DNA of 64,000 bases from OM182 bacterium MED-G24. GTDB lineage: Bacteria > Pseudomonadota > Gammaproteobacteria > Pseudomonadales > Azotimanducaceae. Numbering within the stretch: position 1 is the stretch's first letter; the number at the start of each line of letters is the position of its first letter. The position numbers and the translations under genes were made by a program. Below, piece by piece: positions 56,373 through 64,000 of this stretch. Location of the stretch: positions 1 through 64,000 of the forward strand of contig NTKD01000004.1 in assembly GCA_002457275.1 (NCBI GenBank), in the 5' to 3' direction. The notes beneath the pieces were generated by a model. It made no database searches, had not been told where the DNA came from, and was given only the letters and a program-made list of their open reading frames with translations.

Positions 56373-57398
56373 CTAGGTGCTGGATTCGCGCTCTGACCGA
56401 CCGGGACCATCTCGCGGATCAGTCTGCGCCGACTCTGCCTGTTCATAGGCTTCAACGATCCGTTGAACAAGCGGATGTCGCACAACGTCCTTCGCTGAAA
56501 ATTCAGTGAACGAAATACCCTTCACTCTCTCGAGGATTCGCTGTACGTGACGAAGCCCGGAGCGGGTACCGCGAGGAAGATCTACCTGGGTGGCGTCCCC
56601 GGTCACCACCACCGTAGAACCAAAACCGATTCGGGTCAAAAACATCTTCATCTGCTCAACGGTGGTGTTCTGACTCTCGTCGAGAATGATGAAAGAATCA
56701 TTTAATGTCCGCCCTCGCATGAACGCTAGGGGCGCGACCTCAATGACACCACGCTCAATCAGCTTTCCTACCCGCTCAAAGCCCATCATTTCGTAGAGCG
56801 CGTCATACAAGGGTCGCAGATACGGATCAATTTTCTGCGCGAGGTCACCGGGGAGAAACCCGAGCTTCTCCCCGGCTTCAACAGCAGGCCGCACGAGCAG
56901 GATACGCTTTACCTGTTCCTGCTCCAGTGCTTCCACAGCACACGCTACAGCCAGATAGGTTTTTCCTGTTCCAGCCGGACCAATACCAAAATTGATATCC
57001 TGGTTTCGAACCGCCCGGACATAACGTTGCTGATTGCCTCCACGCGGTTTGATGCTTTTCTTGCGCGTAAAGATCAGGTCATCATCGTTCTGATCATGTT
57101 GCTCTGATGTCTCCAGTGCGGCCAATCCGGACTCCTGCAAGAATAGATGAATATCGTTTGAACTCAGCCCCGGGTTCTTTTCAGCCTGACGATAGAGCGC
57201 TGTCAGCAGATTCTCCGCGGTCCTGACACGCCCTGATTCACCGATCAGCTCGAATTCATGACCACGGTTTCTGATCGTGACATCAAGCCGTTTCTCAATC
57301 TGCTTGAGATGGGCGTCAAAGGGACCACACAGAGTGGCTAGCTGGCGACTGTTGTCGGGTTCCAGCGTAACCTGGCGAGGGGTTATCTCGTTTTCCAA
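56373..57398 (-). CDS. ybeZ: PhoH-like ATPase (YbeZ)
   Basis: This 341-residue P-loop ATPase partners YbeY in rRNA metabolism. It has an N-terminal KH-like segment (LDVTIRNRGHEFELIGESGR) and a PhoH domain with Walker A FGIGPAGTGKTYLAVACAV, Walker B SFIILDESQNTTVEQMKMFL, and VVVTGDATQVDLPRG. Many databases call it PhoH family. The order miaB–ybeZ–ybeY–corC–lnt is conserved across gammaproteobacteria. Confidence 0.95.
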   Translation of the reverse strand: MENEITPRQVTLEPDNSRQLATLCGPFDAHLKQIEKRLDVTIRNRGHEFELIGESGRVRTAENLLTALYRQAEKNPGLSSNDIHLFLQESGLAALETSEQHDQNDDDLIFTRKKSIKPRGGNQQRYVRAVRNQDINFGIGPAGTGKTYLAVACAVEALEQEQVKRILLVRPAVEAGEKLGFLPGDLAQKIDPYLRPLYDALYEMMGFERVGKLIERGVIEVAPLAFMRGRTLNDSFIILDESQNTTVEQMKMFLTRIGFGSTVVVTGDATQVDLPRGTRSGLRHVQRILERVKGISFTEFSAKDVVRHPLVQRIVEAYEQAESAQTDPRDGPGRSERESST

Positions 57399-57513
57399 AC
57401 TGATGTGTATATCGTAGGTAATTCTTCGATGGTTAACTTCACTTTATACCCTCACTGATGCGAGTAAAAGTGGACAGCATGTTAATTTTTCAGGTGTTTT
57501 CGACCATCGATCG

Positions 57514-58848
57514 TCATGGTGAAACAACCTGTCTGCCTCGCAGCGAATTGGGTAGTGACTCCTTGATCTCAACATCCGTGAACTGGCCTACCAGAGATAT
57601 CTCTCCCTTAAAGTTCACCACGCGATTGTTCTCGGTTCTGCCTTGCATCTCCGCGGGGTCCTTTTTGGAAGGCCCTGTCGCCAGGACCCGCTGCATGGTG
57701 CCCACCATCCTTCGGCCGATCTCCTGAGCCTGCTGCGTGATACGGTTCTGAAGTACGGCCAACCGCTCTTTCTTGATCGCCATTGGGGTCTCGTCAGGAA
57801 GATCCGCAGCAGGTGTGCCTGGACGCGCGCTGAAAATAAAGCTGAAGGAATGGTCAAAACCAATTTCCGCGATGAGGTTCATGGTGTCCTCGAAGTCCTT
57901 ATCAGTTTCGCCCGGGAATCCCACGATAAAGTCGGATGACAAGCTGATATCTGGCCTGATTGCACGCAGTTTTCTGATTCTGGACTTGTACTCGAGCACC
58001 GTATGGTTCCGCTTCATACGCGCGAGCACCCGGTCAGACCCGCTCTGTACCGGCAGGTGCAGGTGGTCCACAAGTTCCGGTACGTCTCGGTACGCCTCAA
58101 TCAAACTGTCGGAGAACTCCATGGGATGGGATGTTGTGTAACGAATGCGATCAATCCCATCGATTTCCCGAATCACCCGGATGAGGTACGCGAGGTCAAC
58201 CACGCTATTATCATTGTCCGAAACCGGGCCACGATAGGCGTTAACGTTCTGACCCAACAGGTTCACTTCGCGTACACCCTGCTCGGAGAGCGCCAGGATT
58301 TCATCGACCACGTCCGCGACCGGTCGACTGACTTCCTCTCCGCGGGTATATGGCACCACACAGAAACTACAGTACTTGCTGCAACCTTCCATGATGGATA
58401 CGAAGGCGGTTGGGCCTTCCGAACGGGGCTCCGGGAGCCGATCAAATTTCTCAATTTCAGGGAAAGAGATATCAACAACGGCGATACCCCTGTCATTCTG
58501 TTCGTTCAGCATCTCCGGCAATCGATGCAACGTCTGTGGGCCAAACACGAGATCCACGAAAGGCGCCCGATCTGAGATGGCTTCACCTTCCTGACTCGCA
58601 ACACATCCCCCTACACCGATCTTAAGCCCAGGTTTCGCTTCCTTAAGCTCACGCCAACGACCCAGTTGATGGAAAACCTTCTCCTGTGCCTTCTCACGAA
58701 TGGAACAGGTGTTCAGCAATAATAGATCGGCTTGCGCTTCATCGTCCGTCGGCTCATACCCGGCATCATCGCGCAACAGATCGAGCATCCGTGCGGAGTC
58801 GTACTCGTTCATCTGGCAGCCGTGAGTCTTGATGAATACCTTGGCCAT
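57514..58848 (-). CDS. miaB: tRNA-2-methylthio-N6-dimethylallyladenosine synthase
   Basis: This 444-residue radical-SAM methylthiotransferase acts on i6A37 of tRNAs. It has an N-terminal UPF0004 domain holding one 4Fe-4S cluster ([41 protein letters not shown]). The radical-SAM cluster [17 protein letters not shown] and a C-terminal TRAM domain (about residues 375–440) follow. ATG 58848 ([17 protein letters not shown]) is chosen over an upstream in-frame start at 58884. Gaps on both sides (115 and 227 bp) hold no gene. Confidence 0.96.
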   Translation of the reverse strand: MAKVFIKTHGCQMNEYDSARMLDLLRDDAGYEPTDDEAQADLLLLNTCSIREKAQEKVFHQLGRWRELKEAKPGLKIGVGGCVASQEGEAISDRAPFVDLVFGPQTLHRLPEMLNEQNDRGIAVVDISFPEIEKFDRLPEPRSEGPTAFVSIMEGCSKYCSFCVVPYTRGEEVSRPVADVVDEILALSEQGVREVNLLGQNVNAYRGPVSDNDNSVVDLAYLIRVIREIDGIDRIRYTTSHPMEFSDSLIEAYRDVPELVDHLHLPVQSGSDRVLARMKRNHTVLEYKSRIRKLRAIRPDISLSSDFIVGFPGETDKDFEDTMNLIAEIGFDHSFSFIFSARPGTPAADLPDETPMAIKKERLAVLQNRITQQAQEIGRRMVGTMQRVLATGPSKKDPAEMQGRTENNRVVNFKGEISLVGQFTDVEIKESLPNSLRGRQVVSP

Positions 58849-59075
58849 ATCGGGTCTTTGAGCCGGATGTACCATAGGCGACATCCTTCACAATGTTCCT
58901 GTGAGTCGTAGAAAAAGGGGGAGAATTATAATCCTACCGCCAAGGAATGCACGCGCAGGTTCGACGCTCACTTGAAAAGAGTATTTAGCGCTCCCATATC
59001 GCCTTTCCCAGTACTTTTCAGTTACTCTTGCGCGCTCGATCGTAAATGGCGCGTTGGCAAGCTCCGGACATCACT

Positions 59076-59405
59076 ATGGCAGACACACCGATCTACAAGA
59101 TCATCTTCTTCAACCAGGGTAGTATCTATGAGGTCTATGCCCGTCAGATTTTTCAAAGCGATCTGTACGGCTTCATCGAGATCGAAGAGATGATATTTGG
59201 TGAACGGTCCGCTATGGTCGTCGACCCCAGCGAAGAGAGGCTGAAAGCCGAGTTTGAGGGAGTCTCACGAAGTTACATCCCGATGCATGCCGTCGTTCGA
59301 ATCGACGAAGTGGCCAAACAGGGTGTCGGCAAGATCAGTGAGGCCTCAGGCAACAACGTATCTCCGTTCCCCATGCCTGCTTTTACGCCCAAGAAATCAG
59401 ACTAA
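59076..59405 (+). CDS. DUF1820 family protein
   Basis: This 109-residue conserved gammaproteobacterial protein has no known function. It starts MADTPIYKIIFFNQGSIYEV and contains VYARQIFQSDLYGFIEIEEM and YIPMHAVVRIDEVAKQG. The family is small, soluble and often next to miaB as in Pseudomonas from memory; it is divergent from miaB here. A start ten codons upstream (59046) is possible but has a less typical N-terminus. It converges with folK, 5 bp from its stop. Confidence 0.85.
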   Translation: MADTPIYKIIFFNQGSIYEVYARQIFQSDLYGFIEIEEMIFGERSAMVVDPSEERLKAEFEGVSRSYIPMHAVVRIDEVAKQGVGKISEASGNNVSPFPMPAFTPKKSD

Positions 59406-59410
59406 CCCTG

Positions 59411-59914
59411 TTACAGGGCAGACAATAACCGACTCACCGTCAGGGTCTGACCAGGCAAGATGAGATCGGGCGCAATCTCCGCCAAAGGAGCAAGTACAAA
59501 ATCTCGCTCATGTGCCCGGGGGTGAGGTAGTACGAGATCGACTTCTGACAACACAAGATCTCCGACGGCGATCAAATCCAGATCAACGACCCGCGCGACG
59601 TGGTACTGGTGTTCCCGCGGACGCCCCATCTCTATTTCAATCCGTTGCAGGCTCTTAAGCAGTTCCCCCGGCGACCATTCACACTTGAATGCGATAGCTG
59701 CATTCAGAAAGGGCCCGCTATCATCCTGCATATCCACCGGTGCCGTTTCCATAAAGCTGGATGCCACGAGTTCTTTGACACCCAAATCCTGCACGTGGGT
59801 AATGGCCTCGTTCAGGTACTCGGTCCTTTCACCCTTGTTGCTACCCAGGGCGACATAGGTCTGTCTTGATACGTTAGCCTGGTCTGATCTGGTGCAAATG
59901 GATTTAGCGGACAT
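59411..59914 (-). CDS. folK: 2-amino-4-hydroxy-6-hydroxymethyldihydropteridine pyrophosphokinase
   Basis: The enzyme adds pyrophosphate to the pterin precursor of folate. The signature is TYVALGSNKGERTEYLNEAI at the N-terminus. VVDLDLIAVGD follows, with the Asp-x-Asp magnesium site, and then LVLPHPRAHERDFVLAPLAE. I chose ATG 59914, giving 167 residues with a 17-residue extension before YVALGSN. Three tandem ATGTCC repeats lie at and upstream of this start. No folP or folB is near. Confidence 0.92.
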   Translation of the reverse strand: MSAKSICTRSDQANVSRQTYVALGSNKGERTEYLNEAITHVQDLGVKELVASSFMETAPVDMQDDSGPFLNAAIAFKCEWSPGELLKSLQRIEIEMGRPREHQYHVARVVDLDLIAVGDLVLSEVDLVLPHPRAHERDFVLAPLAEIAPDLILPGQTLTVSRLLSAL

Positions 59915-60093
59915 GGAATTTTTTGGACATGGGTTTAACGGACATTGATTGGGACAGCGTGCTGGTGTGAATAATCGGGACAATCATGTTAGCTTCTCCG
60001 CTCCGCGGGCGCATGAACCTGAACACCAAGAGTGCTCGGGCAAATAGCATTATGAAGTGCCCAGCCAAAACATCGAGGATGGCCGTTTTTCAG

Positions 60094-61293
60094 ATGGAAG
60101 TTGTTGAACCGGAATCTGTGGGATTAAGCAGTCACCGTTTAGAGAAACTAAATGGTCTCATGGCATCCTACATCGATTCAGGAAAGTATCCCGGGACAAC
60201 CACGCTGGTCGCACGACATGGCAAGGTGGCGCACCTGTCCTTCCAGGGCAGGTCCAATGTGGCAAATGATGCCGCCATCGCACGAGATACGATCTTTCGC
60301 ATCTACTCGATGTCAAAACCGATCACCAGTACAGCGCTGATCATGCTGTATGAAGATGGTCACTTCATGCTCGATGATCCCGTGAGCCGTTTCATACCCG
60401 GATGGGACAACCTGAAGGTCTATACCCCCAAAGGTACCGTACCCGCTGACCGTCCGATGCAGATCAGAGACCTGCTGACACACACCTCTGGGCTCACCTA
60501 TGGTTTCATGAACGCTCACCCGGTGGACGCCATGTACCGTGATCAGGGCGTGGAATCCGCCAGGGATCTCACTGAGATGGTCGAGCGTCTGGCCGACATG
60601 CCGCTCCTCTTCTCACCCGGAAGCCGTTGGAGCTACAGCGTCGCGACAGACGTGTGCGGGTATCTGGTCCAGACCATTGCCGACCAGAGTTTCGATGAGT
60701 TCCTCACCGAACGACTGTTTACCCCTCTCGGAATGGTTGACACCGACTTCTGGGTTCCGGCAGACAAGGCACACCGACTGGCCGCCAACTACAGTCGAAC
60801 CCCCGAAGACGGTATGAGATTAGTCGAACCTCCGGGCAGAAGTACCTACCTTACGAAACCCTCAAGGTTCAGTGGCGGTGGGGGTCTGGTTTCAACCATT
60901 GATGACTATTTCCGGTTTGCCCAGATGCTGCTGAACAAAGGGGAACTGGATGGCACACGCATCCTTGGTCGAAAGACCATCGAACTGATGACCAGCAACC
61001 ACATGCCTGGCAACGGCGACCTTGCCAGTATGGGTCAGTCGGTTTTCAGCGAAACACCCTATGACGGTATCGGCTTCGGACTCGGTTTCTCGGTGATGCT
61101 AAACCCACCAACTGCCAACATCCTAGGAACCCCCGGCGAGTTCGCCTGGGGTGGTGCCGCGAGCACCTACTTCTTTGTCGATCCGGGAGAGGACATGCTG
61201 GCCATCCAGCTGACGCAGTTGTTGCCATCGTCAGCCTATCCCGTGCGACGGGAGTTGCGGGTTCTCACCTATCAGAGCCTGATCGACGAATAG
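60094..61293 (+). CDS. Serine hydrolase, beta-lactamase/esterase (class C-like) family
   Basis: This 399-residue penicillin-binding-fold hydrolase (EstB-like) starts at ATG 60094 (MEVVEPESVGLSSHRLEKLN). The catalytic SxxK is SMSK in FRIYSMSKPITSTALI, the Tyr motif is YSV in SRWSYSVATDVCGYLVQ, and the KTG-like motif is WGGAAST. There is no signal peptide, so it is probably a cytoplasmic esterase rather than a resistance lactamase. Other in-frame starts reach back to 59986 but add an unlikely polar N-terminus. It is divergent from folK. Confidence 0.88.
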   Translation: MEVVEPESVGLSSHRLEKLNGLMASYIDSGKYPGTTTLVARHGKVAHLSFQGRSNVANDAAIARDTIFRIYSMSKPITSTALIMLYEDGHFMLDDPVSRFIPGWDNLKVYTPKGTVPADRPMQIRDLLTHTSGLTYGFMNAHPVDAMYRDQGVESARDLTEMVERLADMPLLFSPGSRWSYSVATDVCGYLVQTIADQSFDEFLTERLFTPLGMVDTDFWVPADKAHRLAANYSRTPEDGMRLVEPPGRSTYLTKPSRFSGGGGLVSTIDDYFRFAQMLLNKGELDGTRILGRKTIELMTSNHMPGNGDLASMGQSVFSETPYDGIGFGLGFSVMLNPPTANILGTPGEFAWGGAASTYFFVDPGEDMLAIQLTQLLPSSAYPVRRELRVLTYQSLIDE

Positions 61294-61323
61294 AACCAGC
61301 CAGACATACAGGAGCTTTAGCGC

Positions 61324-61545
61324 ATGGCAACCGAAGAAATCGAATCAGAAGTCACTGGCAAGGTATGGAAGATTGAGATGAAGGTGGGTGACACCGTCCA
61401 GGAAGAAGACGTCATCATGATTCTTGAATCCATGAAAATGGAGATCCCGGTCGAAGCCCCGTGCGCTGGCACAATCGCGAGTATCCTCGTGAAGGAGGAG
61501 GACGCAGTGGAAGAGGATCAGGTAGTCGTTATTCTGGATACCTGA
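61324..61545 (+). CDS. Biotinyl carrier domain protein (BCCP-like)
   Basis: This 73-residue stand-alone biotinyl/lipoyl attachment domain has the modified Lys in LESMKMEIPVEAPCAGTIA. Single-domain carriers of this size serve acyl-CoA carboxylases that have separate biotin carboxylase and carboxyltransferase subunits; none of these is in the window. AGGAG lies about ten bases before the ATG. It follows the serine hydrolase by 30 bp and may share its transcript. Confidence 0.9.
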   Translation: MATEEIESEVTGKVWKIEMKVGDTVQEEDVIMILESMKMEIPVEAPCAGTIASILVKEEDAVEEDQVVVILDT

Positions 61546-61559
61546 GCCAAGCCAAAATC

Positions 61560-62561
61560 TCAGGCAGCATCCTCGGTCTCGTTGTCTTCAGACGGCAGCG
61601 GCTTCAGCAGGTCTTCTATCCCCTTGGCAAAATCTTCATAGGTATAGCTGGTAACTTTGTATTCCCAGGACGCCAATGCAGTTTCGCCTCTGTCCAATCG
61701 TAGCCAGTGCTCCTCACCTTCCTTGCGTGCCTGGACCACAACACTTGTGCCATCCACCAGCTGGTAGGTCGCCTGATTGGCGTCTGTCCAGGGTTCACCT
61801 GACACAGGTCTGACATCCGTCATCCTGATATTCGTCAGCGAGCGGGCGAGTTCGTTAGCGACGGTGGCATACCTCAACTCCCGGCCGTCTGGTACATCGT
61901 CGACGACCAGATTTTCCTCGCCGTCGTCTCGGCGCACGATGAGTGATTCACCGTCCACACGAACAATCTCGACCTGTATAACGTCGTCCGAGTCCACATT
62001 CGTGATGGTGGTATTGATCCAGCTGGTTGGATCCTCATCAATTTGAATCGATTTGCTGGCCAGCCAGACCTGGGGGTCATTCTCCATCCGAACATAGGAT
62101 CCCCCACTGCCACCCGTCGACGACTCACCCACGACCAGGCTCCAGGTGGACGATTCATCAGACGCAGACAAGCTGACGACAATTGCCTGACTATCCTCCT
62201 CTACCGGATCTGCAACCCCCAGTCGCGCATGATAGACAGATCGCGCCGTCTTCTTCTCCACGATGGTGGCTTCCGACAAGGTATCAAGCAGTCCGACGAG
62301 CGACTCAAAGTTCACTGGATAGCCGCCTCTCTCTGCAACCAGCCATTCATCGCCGGTCCTGATCAGCGTGACCGTGTCGGCTCGGCTGCGCAGTTCGATG
62401 GTTGAAAGATCGGTCAGCGCGTCCGTGAGCCCAACCAGCAATGGTTGCCCTACCTGATCGCCACCACCATGGGTATCATCGCCTCCATCGACAACCAGAC
62501 CGGCGCCCAGCGCGAGCACCACTACAACCACAATCAATGTCCAGAGTCGCCGTCTGTTCAT
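61560..62561 (-). CDS. DUF4340 domain-containing protein
   Basis: This 333-residue protein has an N-terminal membrane anchor (residues 4–24, RRRLWTLIVVVVVLALGAGL). A large extracytoplasmic DUF4340 region follows (LTDLSTIELRSRADTVTLIR, YPVNFESLVGLLDTLSEATI, DPTSWINTTITNVDSDDVIQ). The family is nearly always next to a Gldg-type membrane protein, as here, and is thought to belong to an ABC transport system for an unknown surface function. It is the last gene of that unit in this window. Confidence 0.88.
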   Translation of the reverse strand: MNRRRLWTLIVVVVVLALGAGLVVDGGDDTHGGGDQVGQPLLVGLTDALTDLSTIELRSRADTVTLIRTGDEWLVAERGGYPVNFESLVGLLDTLSEATIVEKKTARSVYHARLGVADPVEEDSQAIVVSLSASDESSTWSLVVGESSTGGSGGSYVRMENDPQVWLASKSIQIDEDPTSWINTTITNVDSDDVIQVEIVRVDGESLIVRRDDGEENLVVDDVPDGRELRYATVANELARSLTNIRMTDVRPVSGEPWTDANQATYQLVDGTSVVVQARKEGEEHWLRLDRGETALASWEYKVTSYTYEDFAKGIEDLLKPLPSEDNETEDAA

Positions 62562-62603
62562 CTGATTTCCTGACCCCTGTTTGGAAAACGTTGCACCAAC
62601 AAA

Positions 62604-64000
62604 TTAACCGACCTCTAACTCTGCACTCCTCGATTGCCAGACGCGCCATGCCAGCATCAGTATGAGTGTCAGCATGATCGGCAAGAGGATCACGTTGGTG
62701 AATTTCAAGGTTGCCCCCAGTGATTCGATGTTCTTATCGAGCTGGTGACGAATATCGCGAAGTTCCTTGCGAATGCGCAGCTTCTCGTCCTGGAACCGAA
62801 TCAGCTCCGCCTCCTGTTCCGTCGACAATGACAGGACACTCTGACCGGTGCGTTCGCTCTGGAGTGCCTGGAGTTTGGTCTCTGTCTCGGCCAGCTGATC
62901 CTGAAGATCGTTTGCACTGGCGAGATAGCTTGCCTCGGCTTCTCGCCGAAGGTCCTGCACCACATCAAACGGACGGGTGAATCGACCGCGACTGCGAACA
63001 CTGATCAGCGCTGAGCTTCCCGTCATGTTCTCAACAGCGTTGTTGAAGAAATCACCATTGTCTGCGAAGGGACTGGCAATCTGGGTCCCGAAAAAGTTGC
63101 GGACCTGGACCCACAGACGGTCGCTCAGAAAATCGGTGTCGGCCACTAGAAGGACATTGAGAGCGCTGGTTTCAGTCAGACCGCCTTCTACAGAGGCTCT
63201 ATCCAGATATGCAGAGTTCGCATTTCCTGACAGACGAGCGGCAACCACGTAGCGCTCACCAGTCGGCGAAAAGCCCTGTTGAAGCTCCTCCGGCCCACCC
63301 AGCATCAACTGGAACGACTGGAGTGGTGCCGCGTATTCTGACGAATGAATCAGCGGAGTAAATGTTGTTTCGGACTCCGCCGCAGGCTCAATGATCCCTA
63401 CCGAAGCAAAGTTCAACGACTCGAGGTTGCCCGTGATCACGTCATCGGTGGCGAGATTGTCAGCGTTGAATCCCAGAATCGCCAGGTGACGAATCGGTTG
63501 CCCACCTTGACCGCCCACCGTCAGCGCCGACTGGGAATCCCCCAGCACGGTATTCGGCAACAGTTCCGCACCCCACTCCGGCAGCAACGGTCCCAGGTCG
63601 GACGCCTGGCTTTGGATTTGAGTCATCGGGTTGGATCCAGGGGCCTGCGCATCCATTTCCGCTACCGGATCCACGAAGGCAAGAATGCGACCTCCTCGCA
63701 TTGCAAATTGATCAATCGCAAACAGTGCATCTTCAGTCAGTTCTTTCGGGTGGATCAGGATCAAGGTCTCAATGTGTGAGGGTATTTCAGTCGTGGTACC
63801 CGGCACAGTTTCCACATCAAATGTCTGTTCAATCTGACCAACCACGACCCACGGAGACGTCTGCTGCATCGTCTGCATATTGAAGTCCCCCTGCACCATC
63901 ATGGAAGACAACAACCCTACTGTCGGACGCTCTACCAGGCTGAGTGTCTGTATGAGCTTGCTGATTTCATACTCAAGAAATTCTTCTTTGTCAGGCTGAA
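62604..64000 (-). CDS. Gldg-family ABC transport auxiliary membrane protein (partial)
   Basis: The gene runs off the right edge, so its 5' end is missing. The visible part begins at the edge with EYEISKLIQTLSLVERPTVG and continues TLILIHPKELTEDALFAIDQ, FAMRGGRILAFVDPVAEMDA, and a helical stretch before a C-terminal membrane span (LLPIMLTLILMLAWRVWQ). This is the ABC_transp_aux / GldG-like family found with DUF4340 proteins and an ABC permease/ATPase pair, which should lie beyond 64 kb. Confidence 0.88.
   Translation of the reverse strand, partial: QPDKEEFLEYEISKLIQTLSLVERPTVGLLSSMMVQGDFNMQTMQQTSPWVVVGQIEQTFDVETVPGTTTEIPSHIETLILIHPKELTEDALFAIDQFAMRGGRILAFVDPVAEMDAQAPGSNPMTQIQSQASDLGPLLPEWGAELLPNTVLGDSQSALTVGGQGGQPIRHLAILGFNADNLATDDVITGNLESLNFASVGIIEPAAESETTFTPLIHSSEYAAPLQSFQLMLGGPEELQQGFSPTGERYVVAARLSGNANSAYLDRASVEGGLTETSALNVLLVADTDFLSDRLWVQVRNFFGTQIASPFADNGDFFNNAVENMTGSSALISVRSRGRFTRPFDVVQDLRREAEASYLASANDLQDQLAETETKLQALQSERTGQSVLSLSTEQEAELIRFQDEKLRIRKELRDIRHQLDKNIESLGATLKFTNVILLPIMLTLILMLAWRVWQSRSAELEVG

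Noticed and set aside
60094-61293. Antibiotic-resistance beta-lactamase
   Set aside because: No signal peptide is present and the motif order (SMSK, YSV, WGG) fits the cytoplasmic esterase branch.

Overview
The window comes from a gammaproteobacterium outside the Enterobacterales, probably free-living and aquatic. The evidence is a gammaproteobacterial 16S rRNA 5' half at the left edge, Pseudomonas-like order of core genes (rrn–pssA–ilvN–ilvB; pgeF–rluD–bamD; murJ–rpsT–proB–obgE–rpmA–rplU–ispB; holA–lptE–leuS–lnt–corC–ybeY–phoH–miaB), and outer-membrane assembly genes (bamD, lptE, lnt). No species is named, because that needs a 16S search. The base composition looks moderately GC-rich and even.

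Layout. Positions 1–1300 hold the 5' part of an rRNA operon on the minus strand with its leader, boxA and promoter. 1.4–4.5 kb: pssA, ilvN, ilvB. 4.8–5.3 kb: a decayed DUF4124 gene. 5.3–16.3 kb: housekeeping genes (pgeF, rluD, bamD, fkpB, lspA, ribF, murJ, rpsT, proB, obgE, rpmA, rplU, ispB). 16.3–17.5 kb: a broken membrane-protein gene, tRNA-Pro(CGG) and about 540 bases with no convincing gene. 17.5–23.5 kb: an nfeD–slipin–slipin operon and a two-component system with a large periplasmic sensor. 23.5–27.5 kb: the SAH-responsive regulator sahR with twin operators, then ahcY and tesB. 27.6–30 kb: a MoxR-type AAA+ ATPase with a VWA partner. 31.5–37.5 kb: a complete peptide ABC transporter whose OppC carries an extra extracytoplasmic domain. 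37.5–44.7 kb: an accessory catabolic-looking block (two-subunit molybdenum hydroxylase, PhyH-type oxygenase, broken MOSC gene, alpha/beta hydrolase, GMC oxidoreductase). 44.8–49 kb: FMN-riboswitch-controlled ribH, a Nudix gene, and a CobT/CobS pair. 49.2–58.9 kb: the holA–miaB core cluster. 59–64 kb: DUF1820, folK, a serine hydrolase, a small biotinyl carrier protein, and a DUF4340/Gldg membrane pair that runs off the right edge.

Themes. At least five small accessory genes are broken by frameshifts or stops (DUF4124, a membrane protein, a conserved hypothetical, DUF1330, MOSC), while every long core gene is open. Two separate AAA+/VWA pairs occur 16 kb apart. Regulation can be read in several places: a paired ATCAA-N6-TTGAT operator for SahR, an FMN aptamer followed by a hairpin that abuts the ribH start codon, a palindrome at the nfeD promoter, and ribosomal promoters with GC-rich discriminators. 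No CRISPR array, insertion sequence or prophage was seen.
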